DNA from: Owenia fusiformis | Lineage: Eukaryota > Annelida > Polychaeta > Sabellida > Oweniidae | DNA length: 19,000 bases | Direction of reading: 5' to 3' | Assembly (NCBI GenBank): GCA_903813345.2 | Contig: CAIIXF020000366.1 | Location: 1 to 19,000, forward strand | Part shown: positions 1 through 8,421 of the stretch, one piece after another | Position numbering within the stretch: position 1 is the first letter of the stretch | How the letters are laid out: each line of letters starts with the position of its first letter | Position numbers and translations under genes: made by a program | Notes under the pieces: generated by a model | What the model saw: only the letters and a program-made list of their open reading frames with translations | The model's database searches: none | What the model was told of the DNA's origin: nothing

Positions 1-380
1 TGTTGATTACACTACTCACCTATAGTAACATTCCCGGGGAAAATCCTCCCGGGGACAGATTAATGTTCCCTCTATTGACCAGACTTGGTACTACACTCCA
101 CTCCACCTTTTGTAAATAAGGTCCACATATATATATTCATATTATGAATATATGAACATAAAAAGACAATCAATGGGCTGAGGTTAAGAAGTCACCTACA
201 ATTTCAAGTTTGCTCTGTCTCATGATATTGTATTGTATGCGTAATAGCATCTCTGGTGCTTCCCCCTCCCATATTACAATAGTAGCATTTGTATTTGGGA
301 GATCCATGACTCTCTGAAATAGTTTAACCATACATACGAAATTGTTTAACAATACCTAGTATACACAAATGTTAAAATGG

Positions 381-444
381 TTCGTCAGTGTTGCAACAGC
401 TCCAAATCAAAGATTCGTCAGTGTTATTGGTCGTTCGTCAGTGT
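381..444. repeat. Three short direct repeats TTCGTCAGTGT
   Basis: An 11-base word, TTCGTCAGTGT, occurs three times in the same orientation at 381-391, 414-424 and 434-444, with start-to-start spacings of 33 and 20 bases. Such clustering is unlikely by chance in AT-rich DNA. It could be a remnant of a decayed minisatellite or a cluster of binding sites. No adjacent gene suggests a function. Confidence 0.5.
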
Positions 445-661
445 AACAAAAGCAAGGGACTAAATACGTGAATTGTGTCTTCGTTAACATATAAAACCTA
501 AAACCATCGACACATTCTCAAACTAGACTATCCTCCTTAACTTCGAGCCAAATTATTATCCAAAACGTGACTTATAAGTAGGTGTTAATCTGGAAATAAA
601 AAAAAATCTTATCAAAACCTAATCCCGGAAGTAGTTCCGACATAATACACTTACGATACGT

Positions 662-735
662 CTGTGTAACTAAGTTGGTAGCAGTGAGGGTGCTATTGTT
701 ATGTGAACGTGTTTGCTACGTCAAATCGATGCCTT
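662..735 (+). other. Weak tRNA-like segment (possible SINE head)
   Basis: The stretch AACTAAGTTGGTAGCAGTGA resembles a pol III A-box region. About 44 bases further on, GTCAAATCGATGCC loosely resembles a B box. The order and spacing fit a decayed tRNA-derived SINE head, but I cannot fold a full cloverleaf and the B box is poor. It may be coincidence. Confidence 0.2.
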
Positions 736-906
736 ATACTTTTAATATGTTTCAAAAAGTATTAAAAACCGTTCTTTAAAATATATACTTGAGTAGCATT
801 ATCAGTTGAATCAAATAACTTATTCATCACACGATAGTTTAATTCCAAGCAAAAACATTGAAACAGTTAAGTCCATTAAACATTTTGTGACTGAGAAAAC
901 GTTTAC

Positions 907-1062
907 CTGGCGTTGACACCAAATGCGTATATATGCGCAGCCCCCAGAGATAAGTGAGTTGCTTAGGCAAAATCGGCCAATATATAGATACTGATATCTC
1001 GAGAGGAACGAAGTCCGCATAAACAAGTCGCTTGGAAGTATCGTAATACAAAGATGCCATGT
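907..1062 (-). CDS. Possible isolated internal exon, unknown product
   Basis: I do not recognise this product. On the minus strand an open stretch of 51 complete codons starts MASLYYDTSKRLVYADFVPL and ends near THLVSTP. It is bounded at the 3' side by a good donor-like sequence (CCAG|GTAAAC, with GTAAAC at 906-901) and at the 5' side by a weak acceptor-like ACAAAG|AC. The piece is less AT-rich than its surroundings and its length (156 bp) is typical of an exon. Against it: the polypyrimidine tract is weak, the frame also stays open for a while outside the proposed boundaries, and no partner exon can be seen. It may be a chance open frame. Confidence 0.18.
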
Positions 1063-1239
1063 CTTTGTAACAAGATGGCAAACATTCAAGTCACAGGTTG
1101 CGATATTTTGTTTTCTCCATTTAAGCAAGAAATTCACAGCTTTAGTTCCTCGTGTTTGACACTAATTGTATTTATCCATAAAACAGGATCTTAAGAGGTT
1201 CTGGACAAATCATTTGATTCTGGACTTGTCATATTTTCT

Positions 1240-1720
1240 TTTCAACGAAATCACATCCAGGGGTTGAATTTTATTAGCAATTTAGAGAGTGAGTCCTGCC
1301 TTGTATTAATTTCAATAAAAAAAGTTAAAATAGAACCCTTTTTGAGAGTCAATCTAATACTTACATTACATTGATAAATTAAGGCAAATCCTGAAATATT
1401 TTTAAAGTGCATTTTTTATGAAATATTATCCAGCAAGTATTTAGATAAAACGGTCTTATTTAAATACAAATCATAACATGATGATATATTTCATGAAACA
1501 TTTTTCAACGAAATTCAATTGAAGGGTCAATATAAAACGAGCTAATTTAGGTGAAAACCCTTACACGATGATGTGTTTTCATAACTTCTTTCATAAAATT
1601 CCATCAAGGGGTGAAAATAAAATGATCGAATTTAAGTGATTTAAGGATCACGGGAATATGTTTTCTTGGATATTTCCTATGAAATCCCATCAAATGGTCA
1701 AGGTAAAATTTTGATTTTGA
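1240..1720. repeat. Degenerate ~88-bp tandem repeat
   Basis: A motif of the form ATGAAATxCCATCAAGGGGT followed by AAAATAAAA-like sequence recurs near 1242, 1417, 1506, 1594 and 1681. The last four copies are 87-89 bases apart; the first gap is about two units (175). Copies are strongly diverged but keep the order of a GAAAT...TCAA core, a TAAAAC/G block and a TTTTC stretch. This is an old minisatellite with about five or six units. No coding potential is apparent. Confidence 0.6.
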
Positions 1721-1869
1721 TTTTGTATTAGGTCACGTGTTCGAAAGATCAATAAAAGACCCATAGAACCATATAGGAACGTCATTTTGAAAGTCACGTG
1801 ATAGATCCATATAAGGCTTTTAGAACCATGTCGGGAAAGATGAGGGGAAGCCCCTGACACCTGTTTCAC

Positions 1870-2160
1870 GATTTTATCCGAACGTTGTTCGGATCATTTC
1901 GGTTTTTATGCACTTCATTATTGAACCGAAGTTTGCCGATTCGTTTCGTCGTATTTCGGAATCCTGGAGACAATTTTATACTCCAATTGGAGTATTTTTG
2001 ATCTACTTGTTATGACGAAAATTCCCGACCCTTGTTCGGATTAATCCGGATTTTCTGACCTACTTTATCTACCGAGATTTCACGAGTTAACATTCGTCTC
2101 ATTTCGGAATCCTGGTGACAATTTTATACTCCATTTGAGTATTTTTGATCTACTTTTTCT
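1870..2160. repeat. Two tandem copies of a ~148-bp unit with a central palindrome
   Basis: Two direct copies can be followed: TTGTTCGGA at 1885 and 2032, ATTTCGGAATCCTGG at 1953 and 2101, and ATTTTATACTCCA followed by GAGTATTTTTGATCTACTT in both. The offset is 147-148 bases throughout. The first copy holds the perfect 16-base palindrome TACTCCAATTGGAGTA (1979-1994). The second has a decayed version, TACTCCATTTGAGTA (2127-2141). It adjoins a tRNA-like segment at 2217-2290, so it could be the body of a SINE read on the minus strand; that is inference. Confidence 0.7.
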
Positions 2161-2216
2161 GGATTTTGCCCTACTTATTATATTTTGACAACAAGCAAAT
2201 CAAAAAGTTAGACATG

Positions 2217-2290
2217 AACGGGCCTCGATTAACTAACCTTGAGCGCGGAAGCCAGGCACGCTAACCATGATGCCAACGTTCTACCGATAT
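2217..2290 (-). other. tRNA-like fragment, possible SINE head
   Basis: Read on the minus strand, this contains TGGTTAGCGTGC (A-box-like, 2267-2256), then a 5-bp stem GCGTG/CGCGC (2261-2257 with 2247-2243) closing a 9-base loop, then CAAGGTTAGTTAATCGAGGCC where a B box would be expected. The order resembles a tRNA gene, but the loop is two bases too long and the B box is interrupted. A degenerate tRNA-derived SINE or tRNA pseudogene is more likely than a working tRNA. Confidence 0.35.
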
Positions 2291-2299
2291 GAAAGAACA

Positions 2300-2565
2300 A
2301 AAGTATTATATATTTATACCGAGCGTCAATTCAAAATGATCCTCACTTTAGCTCTTCTTAAATACGACTCGTCAGTTGTATCCAGAAAAGTAGAACGCCT
2401 ATGGCGCTAGTGAATAACCAAGTCCCGTGATATACTATTTTTGTTTTATTAAATACGACAGAAAGGAGCAAGGTGTAGGTTGAAAACAAGACGTTAGTTT
2501 GTTTCAAAACAGTTTGGAAACATTAATCTCTGATAATTTAAGGTTTTTCACTCCTGAAGGGCCTC
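2300..2565. other. Intergenic stretch, nothing recognised
   Basis: No open frame, repeat match within the window, or RNA-like fold is apparent between the tRNA-like fragment and the left TA duplication of the first mariner relic. Confidence 0.5.
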
Positions 2566-2567
2566 TA

Positions 2568-2769
2568 CAGGGCGTCCACAAAAAAGTATACCCAACTTCA
2601 AACCCAAATTACTAGAATCCTGAGCAATCTTTTTGAAATCCAAAGGCAACAGCAAAAAGCCTTATTTGTCCTCCATCAAATGGTACCTAGATCATTATGT
2701 AACAGTCACGTATGACTGAGCAATCATGACCATTCTGATAGGTGGTAAATTTAGCGCTATGCCAAGTTA
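2568..2769 (+). repeat. Left TIR of mariner relic 1
   Basis: Inverted match to 3338-3537. The outermost 35 or so bases are almost identical to the other arm, with more divergence further in. Arms of about 200 bp are much longer than the ~30-bp TIRs of typical mariner elements. Confidence 0.85.
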
Positions 2770-2829
2770 TCTTCCTGTGTGGCAATCGATGTGTAATTGG
2801 CTTAGTATTCTTTTTCTGTTACATTATGT

Positions 2830-3290
2830 TAGATGACAGGACTTTCATAATGAACTGGACTGAGGGATGTAGCTCTCTTATGAAAAAAATATTTGGCAAA
2901 AAGCTTACTTACTCTAAAATAGGCCTGCAAACATGGTTTAACTGACACCTGAGCAGAAGAGCCAACAAAAAGCGAGTGCAGTGTACTGTTTAAGAATCCC
3001 TATTCTTACTATTGAAAATGGGTTCTAGCAATACTGTCCAACATGAATCTACTTGTTGAGACTCAATCAACTTGAGTTCTTCTGAGAAAATGAGGATTTC
3101 AGCAAGGGTGTATTGACTTCAATGGGGGATCTTATTGACTTCAAGGCTGCATCATCAAGTAGAAGTTTCATTGATGTTCAAGAGGCTCTTGGGATCAAAT
3201 TTCCGCGAGGGAGGTAGCAATAAAAAGTTATGGAAAATTATGCAAAAAGGTTGAAGAACATGGAACAAGTTTGAATTTGAACATTAAAAA
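2830..3290 (+). pseudogene. Broken mariner-like transposase, N-terminal remnants
   Basis: Two plus-strand pieces recall the DNA-binding N-terminal part of mariner transposases. The first (about 2830-2941) reads LDDRTFIMNW followed by KKIFGKKLTYSKIGLQTWF. The second (3247-3282) reads KVEEHGTSLNLN, like the family pattern in which a short helix is followed by EHGT and LN. Stops and frame changes separate them, and I see no catalytic DDD/DDE region. The family assignment rests on these short resemblances plus the position inside a TIR-bounded element. Any protein would have been a cut-and-paste transposase binding the TIRs. Confidence 0.4.
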
Positions 3291-3337
3291 TGTTTTGAAC
3301 ACAAAAAAAATTCATTGTGTCAATCCTACTTGAATGC

Positions 3338-3537
3338 TAACTTGGCACAGTGCTGATTTTACCACCTTTCATAAAAGTCTTGATTGCTCAGTCATCCATG
3401 ACAGTTACATGATGATCTAGGTACCATTAGATGGAGAATTAACTAGGCCATATACTGCAGCCTTTAAATCTTAAAAAATGCTCAGAACTCTGGTATCCTG
3501 GCTTTGAAGTTGGGTATACTTTTTTGTGGACGCCCTG
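3338..3537 (-). repeat. Right TIR of mariner relic 1
   Basis: Reverse-complement partner of 2568-2769. It ends in TGGACGCCCTG directly before the TA duplication at 3538-3539. Confidence 0.85.
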
Positions 3538-3713
3538 TAGATCTATGAAATTCATTAATCAAGACAGTGTAACATTTTTAGATATATGTAATACTTTTTC
3601 ATACTTCAGCCTTTGGAATCAACTAAATATTACGTTTTGGATTTCATTGATATCCTGTCATAGTCCTAATTTTTTTTTCTTGAACATTAAGTCAATTTCC
3701 CTGACATTTGCAG

Positions 3714-3796
3714 GTGTGTACGAACCCTGGAAATATCCCAATGGCTCGCCCTATGAATCGCTAGCACAGATTGGATTGATTAGTGTTTCAAAATGA
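3714..3796 (+). CDS. Candidate 3'-terminal coding exon, unknown protein
   Basis: A classical acceptor context, a run of T residues at about 3670-3679 then TTTCCCTGACATTTGCAG, ends at 3713. After it, two bases of a split codon and 26 codons are open: VYEPWKYPNGSPYESLAQIG, then LISVSK and TGA (3794-3796). The exon is clearly less AT-rich than its flanks, and the peptide has a balanced composition (P, N, G, W, Y) unlike the low-complexity chance frames elsewhere in the window. I do not recognise the protein. Upstream exons of a plus-strand gene would have to lie before 2560 or outside the window, with the mariner relic in the intron. The open frame continues upstream through the polypyrimidine stretch, but that part looks non-coding. 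It could still be chance. Confidence 0.35.
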
Positions 3797-3799
3797 TGG

Positions 3800-4070
3800 A
3801 CGAAGTGTTTGATTAGATAATTTACATATTAAGCTTCTTAAAGGGGCAACAAGGCCTGTGCATAGAAAATTTAAAATTTTTTACATTTTCTGAATTTTTA
3901 GGGCAACATTTGGCTTAACATCTTTTTTATACATTTTTTCTTAAAATGTATGGATAAACAATACAATTCCAGCATTAAGCAGTGCAAATTCAGTTCAAAG
4001 CTTCTATAAAGGGAGTCCAACTTAAAGATTTTGAAGATCCGACTCGTTTAAAGAAGAATATCAGCAGCTT
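3800..4070. other. AT-rich stretch after the candidate exon
   Basis: No gene or repeat recognised. If 3714-3796 is a terminal exon, this is its likely 3' UTR and flank. No AATAAA signal lies within about 300 bases of the stop; AATAAA occurs at about 4362. Confidence 0.4.
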
Positions 4071-4071
4071 A

Positions 4072-4323
4072 AATCACGCCCGGTGATCATACAAAATGGA
4101 TGGAGGGGGGGGGGGTAGGCGATTTCTGCAAGAAAACTCAACTTTGGAAGATTTATTTTTTTCAAGATAACATTTACAACTGAATTGCCAAATGAATAGG
4201 CGCAGTGCATGGCAAAATATGTAAGGTCTTCTAGTATTTTTTTGAACTGATACGCTTCTAAGATATGAGATCTATTATAAAAGGCGCATCATCATCATCA
4301 TCGACGTGCAAAAGTCAATGTTT
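4072..4323 (+). repeat. Dispersed repeat family A, copy 1
   Basis: It aligns over about 250 bp with 16785-17023. Shared landmarks in order are GGTGATCA, AAAATGG followed by a G run, GGAAGATTTATTTTT, TGAATTGC.AAATGA.TAGG, a GTCTAGTATTTTTTT-like block, AGCTTCTAAGAT and a CAACGTGC.CAAGTC-like end. This copy has an 11-base or longer G run near 4106 and a (CAT)n run near 4287-4301. I can see no TIRs or coding capacity, so the family class is unknown. Confidence 0.75.
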
Positions 4324-4339
4324 TTGCTATAAATCGGGC

Positions 4340-4845
4340 AACAATGGTCTACACGACCTGTAATAAATAGGTATGAGGGGCATTATTATCACAACACTGA
4401 CATTGCTCACTTTTTAAAGTTGTTTCAATGCTTTATATGTAAATGGGCGTGTGGAAGGCCCGTGGGTGGCAACAAAATAACTCGAACTTCAAATTAAAAT
4501 ATATATAAAATAGTATATTTCAAACATCAATGTTCAAAATACAATGCTCTGTAATGTACAACATGAACTCTTACAACAACTACTGACAAGCCAACACCCA
4601 AACTCAGCTACATGTGAGTGAGAAAGACCATATAAGGGAACAATAGATATATAAAACTGACACAGTTTGCATAGTTGAATAAATGGTTTCAATAAAAGGT
4701 GAAAAGTGAACATGGTATTAAAAGAGTAAAACTGCAAACAACCTACTTAGGGGCCTGTTATATTGAGATGAATAGGGATTGATTAATATGAACAGTAATA
4801 ATATAAAATGTGAAAATGACCATGTTACATATACAAAAAATAACC
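4340..4845. other. Intergenic stretch, nothing recognised
   Basis: No open frame with protein-like composition and no internal repeat seen. It lies between two dispersed repeats. Confidence 0.45.
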
Positions 4846-4846
4846 C

Positions 4847-4979
4847 CATTGTTACAAAATCACAAAAAGTGAAACATCTATTCTTATATTTCATTTTCTT
4901 TCACTGGACATATTTTAATTTGCATTGCTATTAGATACATTTTAAGGGTGATATGAAAATTGAACCACGAAAACAGATG
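4847..4979 (+). repeat. Dispersed repeat family B, copy 1, left half
   Basis: It matches 12126-12262 from AAATCACAAAAA.GTGAAA through CTGGACATATTTT, ATTTGCAT, CTATTAGATACAT and TATGAAAATTGAACCAC to AAAACAGATG. The match resumes at about 6069 after the inserted mariner element. The class of the host repeat is unknown. Confidence 0.85.
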
Positions 4980-4981
4980 TA

Positions 4982-5174
4982 CGAGGGATGCTCAATAAGT
5001 AATGGACACTTTTTTACACAGATACTTTTTATGAACCAATCCCTCTGATTTTCCTACCAGTGAAACATCATTCAATTATCTATCATTTCTGAAGATTTGA
5101 AGACAAAATATGTAATACATGTCGATATATCCTTATTTCCGTGAAGGAGGTATAGGTACCCCGGGACCGACATT
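4982..5174 (+). repeat. Left TIR of mariner relic 2
   Basis: Inverted match to 5874-6066. Similarity continues weakly a few bases further in (CATTTACGTCA against CATTTCGTCAA). Confidence 0.9.
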
Positions 5175-5352
5175 TACGTCACATATTCAGTTTTTAGCCA
5201 GTTTTATAAATTACAGTTAGATTTAAAAATGTTTATATGCAACAAGTGTTGTGTTGTTTGAAATATTTTGCTGACTTGTAACACACAAACAGTAAGTATT
5301 GTGATGTCAGAGTGTTGTATGGTCGGGGTTTGCAGGTCAATTTGAGTAAGCA

Positions 5353-5645
5353 TTGTGGAAGAAGGGGTTGGTGAGAGAAGGAAACACCCTACTCCATATG
5401 GACAATGCACCTGCCAACAGATCTCAAAATGTTCAGAAAAAATATCCCTGGACCTCAAAATTCAGCCCTTGGTCAATGCACCATATTGTCCAGATCTTCC
5501 CACATGTGACTTATTTATTCCTATACTACTTATTTCTATAGAGAAGGGATGCAGGTTTATTGACATTGATGAAATGAAACAACCCGTGCTACTGCATCTT
5601 GCTACCATGTCAGAGAATTTATTCAGCCTTGTCTCACTATCTTGA
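5353..5645 (+). pseudogene. Frameshifted mariner-like transposase, catalytic part
   Basis: The catalytic half of a mariner-type transposase is visible in two frames. The first frame has LLHMDNAPANRSQNVQKK (near 5393-5446), matching the family block around the second catalytic aspartate (HDNAPAH-like). After a frame change near 5440-5455, the second frame has NAPYCPDLPTCDLFI, the PYSPDLAPCD-like block with the third catalytic aspartate, then GCRFIDIDEM. The two aspartates are about 35 residues apart, close to the DD34D spacing of mariner proteins. The N-terminal DNA-binding part is not recognisable, and the remaining length is far below the family's ~345 residues. The family role is TIR binding and cut-and-paste transposition in the nucleus; this copy cannot do it. 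Confidence 0.75.
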
Positions 5646-5873
5646 GTTAAGAGGATGAGGAATTATGTACACGTAGCTCTTGATGGAACCTATGAAGAGG
5701 GCCATGTAGAATGAATGTGGCATGAATACCACATAGTGATGATAAAATATACAAAATAAACTATGGCATAGCAAAATGGGGTAATTCATGACCATAATGG
5801 TTTGTTTTGTTCAGCCTGCATTCAACTGCGTTGCATGTTAAACAAGCTAAAATAGCTTCAGAATGTTTGACGA

Positions 5874-6066
5874 AATGTCGGTCCCGGGGTACCTATACCT
5901 CTTTCACGGAAATAAAGACATATCAAAATATATTACATGTTTTGTTTTCAAATCTTCAGAGTTGATAGACAATTGGATGATGTATCACTGGTAAGAAAAT
6001 TGAAGGAATTGGTCTATAAAAAGCATCCGTGTAAAAAAGTGTCCATTACTTATTGATCACCCCTCG
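5874..6066 (-). repeat. Right TIR of mariner relic 2
   Basis: Reverse-complement partner of 4982-5174, ending ...GATCACCCCTCG before TA. Confidence 0.9.
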
Positions 6067-6068
6067 TA

Positions 6069-6176
6069 CTTTAAGTTAAAGGGAACTTTCTACCATACCC
6101 GCCATGCTATCTGACCCGAACGAGCCACCTTGTGGTGGGACTGGTAACTACCTGCTCGCATCTGCGTTATTTCGCA
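6069..6176 (+). repeat. Dispersed repeat family B, copy 1, right half
   Basis: Continuation of the family B copy after the insertion. TTTAAGTTAAAGGGA, TACCCGCCATGCTATCTGAC, CCGAACGAGCCACCT, GGTAACTACCT and CATCTGCGTTATT all match 12264-12368. Confidence 0.85.
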
Positions 6177-6289
6177 GAGACATAAACGTATACACAAGGA
6201 AACGATAGGAGCTAACCTATTTTATCTCTGTATACATTTTTACTTTAATACATCGTTACAAAAAAATACAAAATGCCTGTATATTGATT

Positions 6290-6500
6290 TTTTGACCTTG
6301 ACCGATTCTTGAATTGAATCGAATTTGTCCAAAGGTCTTGAAACGTAAAATACCTAAATATTTATCTTTGACCTTGGGATGATCTTGTACAAGAAACATT
6401 AATGTTGACCTCGGTTCATCTAATCATAATTCGCCAAGGGTCATAGTATCATCAAACGCCAAATACCTAGACATTGATCGTTTACCTTTGAATGAACTTA
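6290..6500 (-). repeat. TGACCT-rich minisatellite, inverted copies
   Basis: On the minus strand this reads as two diverged units of the same repeat found forward at 7020-7440. TCTAGGTATTTGGCGTTTGA, GACCCTTGGCGAATTATGAT and AGATGAACCGAGGTCAACAT correspond to the forward unit's successive blocks. The unit anchors (complement of TAGGTATTT) lie near 6351 and 6465, about 114 bases apart. The units are dense in TGACCTT/AAGGTCA words, which is a property of the repeat and not by itself evidence of receptor binding. Confidence 0.7.
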
Positions 6501-6544
6501 ACTCTGACCTTCGGAGACCAACTTACTAAGGTTAAATGGTGTAG

Positions 6545-6620
6545 AAGGAGATGTCCCGACAGACAGACAAAATGACAGACAGACCAAACATGCTTTTATA
6601 GTAGGTCTCGACATCTCCTT
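6545..6620. repeat. Short hairpin element with GACAGACAGAC words
   Basis: Perfect 11-base inverted arms AAGGAGATGTC (6545-6555) and GACATCTCCTT (6610-6620) enclose 54 bases. The interior holds two GACAGACAGAC runs (6558-6568 and 6574-6584). It sits at the edge of the inverted minisatellite block and may be its terminal module or a small separate foldback element. Confidence 0.6.
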
Positions 6621-6629
6621 TTGCCCTCA

Positions 6630-7019
6630 TACTTGATGGGCCAGTGAGCGTTCTACTAAGGTCAGAGGTCAAAGTCATTCTAGCTTAAAGGCAGAATCAG
6701 ATATATGGAGGTGACAAAATTACAAGCAACGCGTACAATTGACGTACTTATCTATTCCTTACAATCTCAAATACAATATCTCACAAAATATTTACGATAT
6801 GTTAGAAATTGATGAAGTTATTATAGATTAAAAGTGCAAAATTGTAAATAATAAGTAACCATTCTTATAGAAGAAATATACAAAAGTTATTGTTGTAAAC
6901 TCTTTAGTTTTCCTGAAATAAAGTGTGCACTTTGGGGATTTTTAGATAATAGACATGAAAAGGAACGACATAAGCCAGAAATATTCTAAAATTGAAACAA
7001 TTTTTTGGTAGACTGCTTG
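6630..7019. other. Spacer between inverted minisatellite blocks
   Basis: AT-rich sequence with no supported gene and no repeat detected. It separates the minus-oriented units from the plus-oriented ones. Confidence 0.45.
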
Positions 7020-7440
7020 CTAGATCCGATTCTCTCTTTAAAATGTCAATATCTAGGTTTACGCGTTTTTTACCCTTTGTCTGAGATTCGACCCTTGATG
7101 AGGCATGATTAGGTGACATGAAGTCAAGGTCATTCCTATGTAAAATATCAATATCTAGGTATTTGGTGATTTAAAGTCCTTTGGGCTGCTGTGACCCTTG
7201 GCAACCAAAGATTAGGTGAACTGAGTTCAAGGCCAATGTTACTGGGTCAAGTTTGTTTCAAGATCAAAAAATTAATATCTATTAAGTATTTGGCGTTGAA
7301 AGGACCTTGAGGGCTACAATGACCCTTGACGACACATGATTAGGTGACCTAAGGTCAAAGTCAAATTTGTATTGGCCAACGTTATTTCAAGGTCACATCT
7401 AGGTACTAGTATCTGGCGTTTCACGAGATTTCAACAAGTT
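7020..7440 (+). repeat. TGACCT-rich minisatellite, forward array of 3-4 units
   Basis: Units of about 102-128 bp share blocks in a fixed order: ATCTAGGT (7051, 7153, a decayed form near 7277, 7397), TTTGGCGTT, GACCCTTG (7090, 7193, 7321), GATTAGGTGA (7107, 7210, 7338) and AAGGTCAA-like words. The start-to-start spacing agrees between anchors (about 102, then 126). The array ends at CTGGCGTTTCACGAG near 7425. Combined with 6290-6500 this forms a large, imperfect inverted repeat. Confidence 0.8.
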
Positions 7441-8060
7441 CATCTCAATTCAAAAATCAAGATCAAGAATGATCAAGAAGACATTACAATGAAAAAACCG
7501 AACCAAATATTACATATTGTGAATAATAATGGTGCTAAATGTATCTTATCATAGCACTGAATCAGCAAATGTTGGTAACGCTTCTTAAAAACTGTATAGT
7601 CGTCATTGGATAACGAGAGCAAATATTGTTCAAAGTCTATGTAAAACATTACCTTCTTATAACAACTTTATCAATCAATTCAACTTTTCAAGAGACGTCG
7701 CTAAAACAGTACTGTCAGTGTGAACTAGTAAATGATTACAATAAAGCGTATTTTCAAATCATATCTGTCCAAAACCACATAACAGACGTCATTGTCTCTT
7801 GATTCATTTTTTGGAGGCTAATAGTTCTATATCAGTTCAGGTAATCTTGAACATTCTTGCATTCTCCAATTTGGGAATCAAATCCACTATTTGCCGAAGA
7901 ACGTTTGTATGTTCTACCTATAATATAGTATATGTTCTGGCTACCCAGAGTACATGTTCTGGTAAAGGCCACTGAAAATACCCCCGTCTGTTAATCATAA
8001 ATTATGTTTAGTAGCACGCCATCCACATCAACTACTAACTATATTATATAATATATATAT
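7441..8060. other. Intergenic stretch, nothing recognised
   Basis: No protein-like open frame. Small items are a duplicated ATGTTCTGG (7933 and 7953) and an AT-only run near 8041-8062 at the edge of the 462-bp tandem array. Confidence 0.45.
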
Positions 8061-8421
8061 AATCCGACAAACTTCTCGGACACCATATCTCAAATATCGG
8101 TCAAAATACTATCTGACGGCAAAAGGCTAACACTATTAGCACACCCTTTGCTACATGTATACACAATTTCGAAGAATATAATAAGAGGGTAGTGACAAAA
8201 TCGTAAAAATAAGGAAAAACTTTGAATTTGACCTAGATTTTGACCTAGGCATTTTGGTGTCCAAATTTTGAAGCTAGATGGCCCATTCTTTTAAAAGCTT
8301 TCATTATATTTATCTGAACTCAGTCTATCTTTCGTATTTTTCACTTCAGAAATATCGTTTTTCCCATTGACCTAAGATGGGCACCAAATTTAGCGATTTT
8401 TGAGCTTTCAAAACGCCATAG

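Larger units (their letters stand above)
1..1200. other. Gene-poor leader region
   Basis: I see no supported gene here apart from the doubtful minus-strand exon at 907-1062. Small structures can be seen: a perfect hairpin at 131-153 (10-bp arms ATATATTCAT/ATGAATATAT, 3-base loop), two TCCCGGGGA-like words near 32-57, and three copies of TTCGTCAGTGT at 381-391, 414-424 and 434-444. The rest is AT-rich with no long open frame. Confidence 0.6.
2568..3537 (+). mobile_element. Tc1/mariner-type relic 1, with ~200-bp TIRs
   Basis: The ends match as long inverted repeats: CAGGGCGTCCACAAAAAAGT at 2568 and its complement ending at 3537. Similarity continues inward through GGTACCTAGATCAT, TGACTGAGCAATCA and GGTGGTAAA to GCCAAGTTA at 2769 (right arm begins at 3338), so each arm is about 200 bp. 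TA dinucleotides flank both ends (2566-2567, 3538-3539), the target duplication expected of Tc1/mariner elements. The 970-bp length is below the roughly 1.3 kb of an autonomous mariner. The interior holds only scraps of an N-terminal transposase domain, so the copy is non-autonomous and old; the arms differ at many positions. Confidence 0.85.
4982..6066 (+). mobile_element. Tc1/mariner-type relic 2 with 193-bp TIRs, in repeat B
   Basis: Left end CGAGGGATGCTCAATAAGTA and right end TACTTATTGATCACCCCTCG are inverted copies. Similarity runs for 193 bp per arm (4982-5174 and 5874-6066), including the GGTATAGGTACCCCGGGACC block. TA lies on both sides (4980-4981 and 6067-6068). The 1085-bp element has a broken plus-strand transposase with recognisable catalytic-region motifs. 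The paralogous locus at 12262-12264 lacks the insertion, which confirms both boundaries independently. The element is inactive because its gene is broken. Confidence 0.93.

Noticed and set aside
820-1137. 105-codon minus-strand open frame
   Set aside because: It overlaps, in another frame, the slightly better candidate at 907-1062, has no recognisable motif, and ignores the donor-like sequence.
4106-4117. G-quadruplex from poly-G runs (also 10702 and 13999)
   Set aside because: Each is a single homopolymer run and not four spaced G tracts; homopolymers are also prone to assembly error.
5204-5458. 84-codon minus-strand open frame
   Set aside because: It lies opposite the mariner transposase relic, whose plus-strand motifs are clear; this frame is its shadow.
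7020-7440. CRISPR-like array
   Set aside because: The units vary in length, have no short constant repeats with unique spacers, and the window is animal-like.
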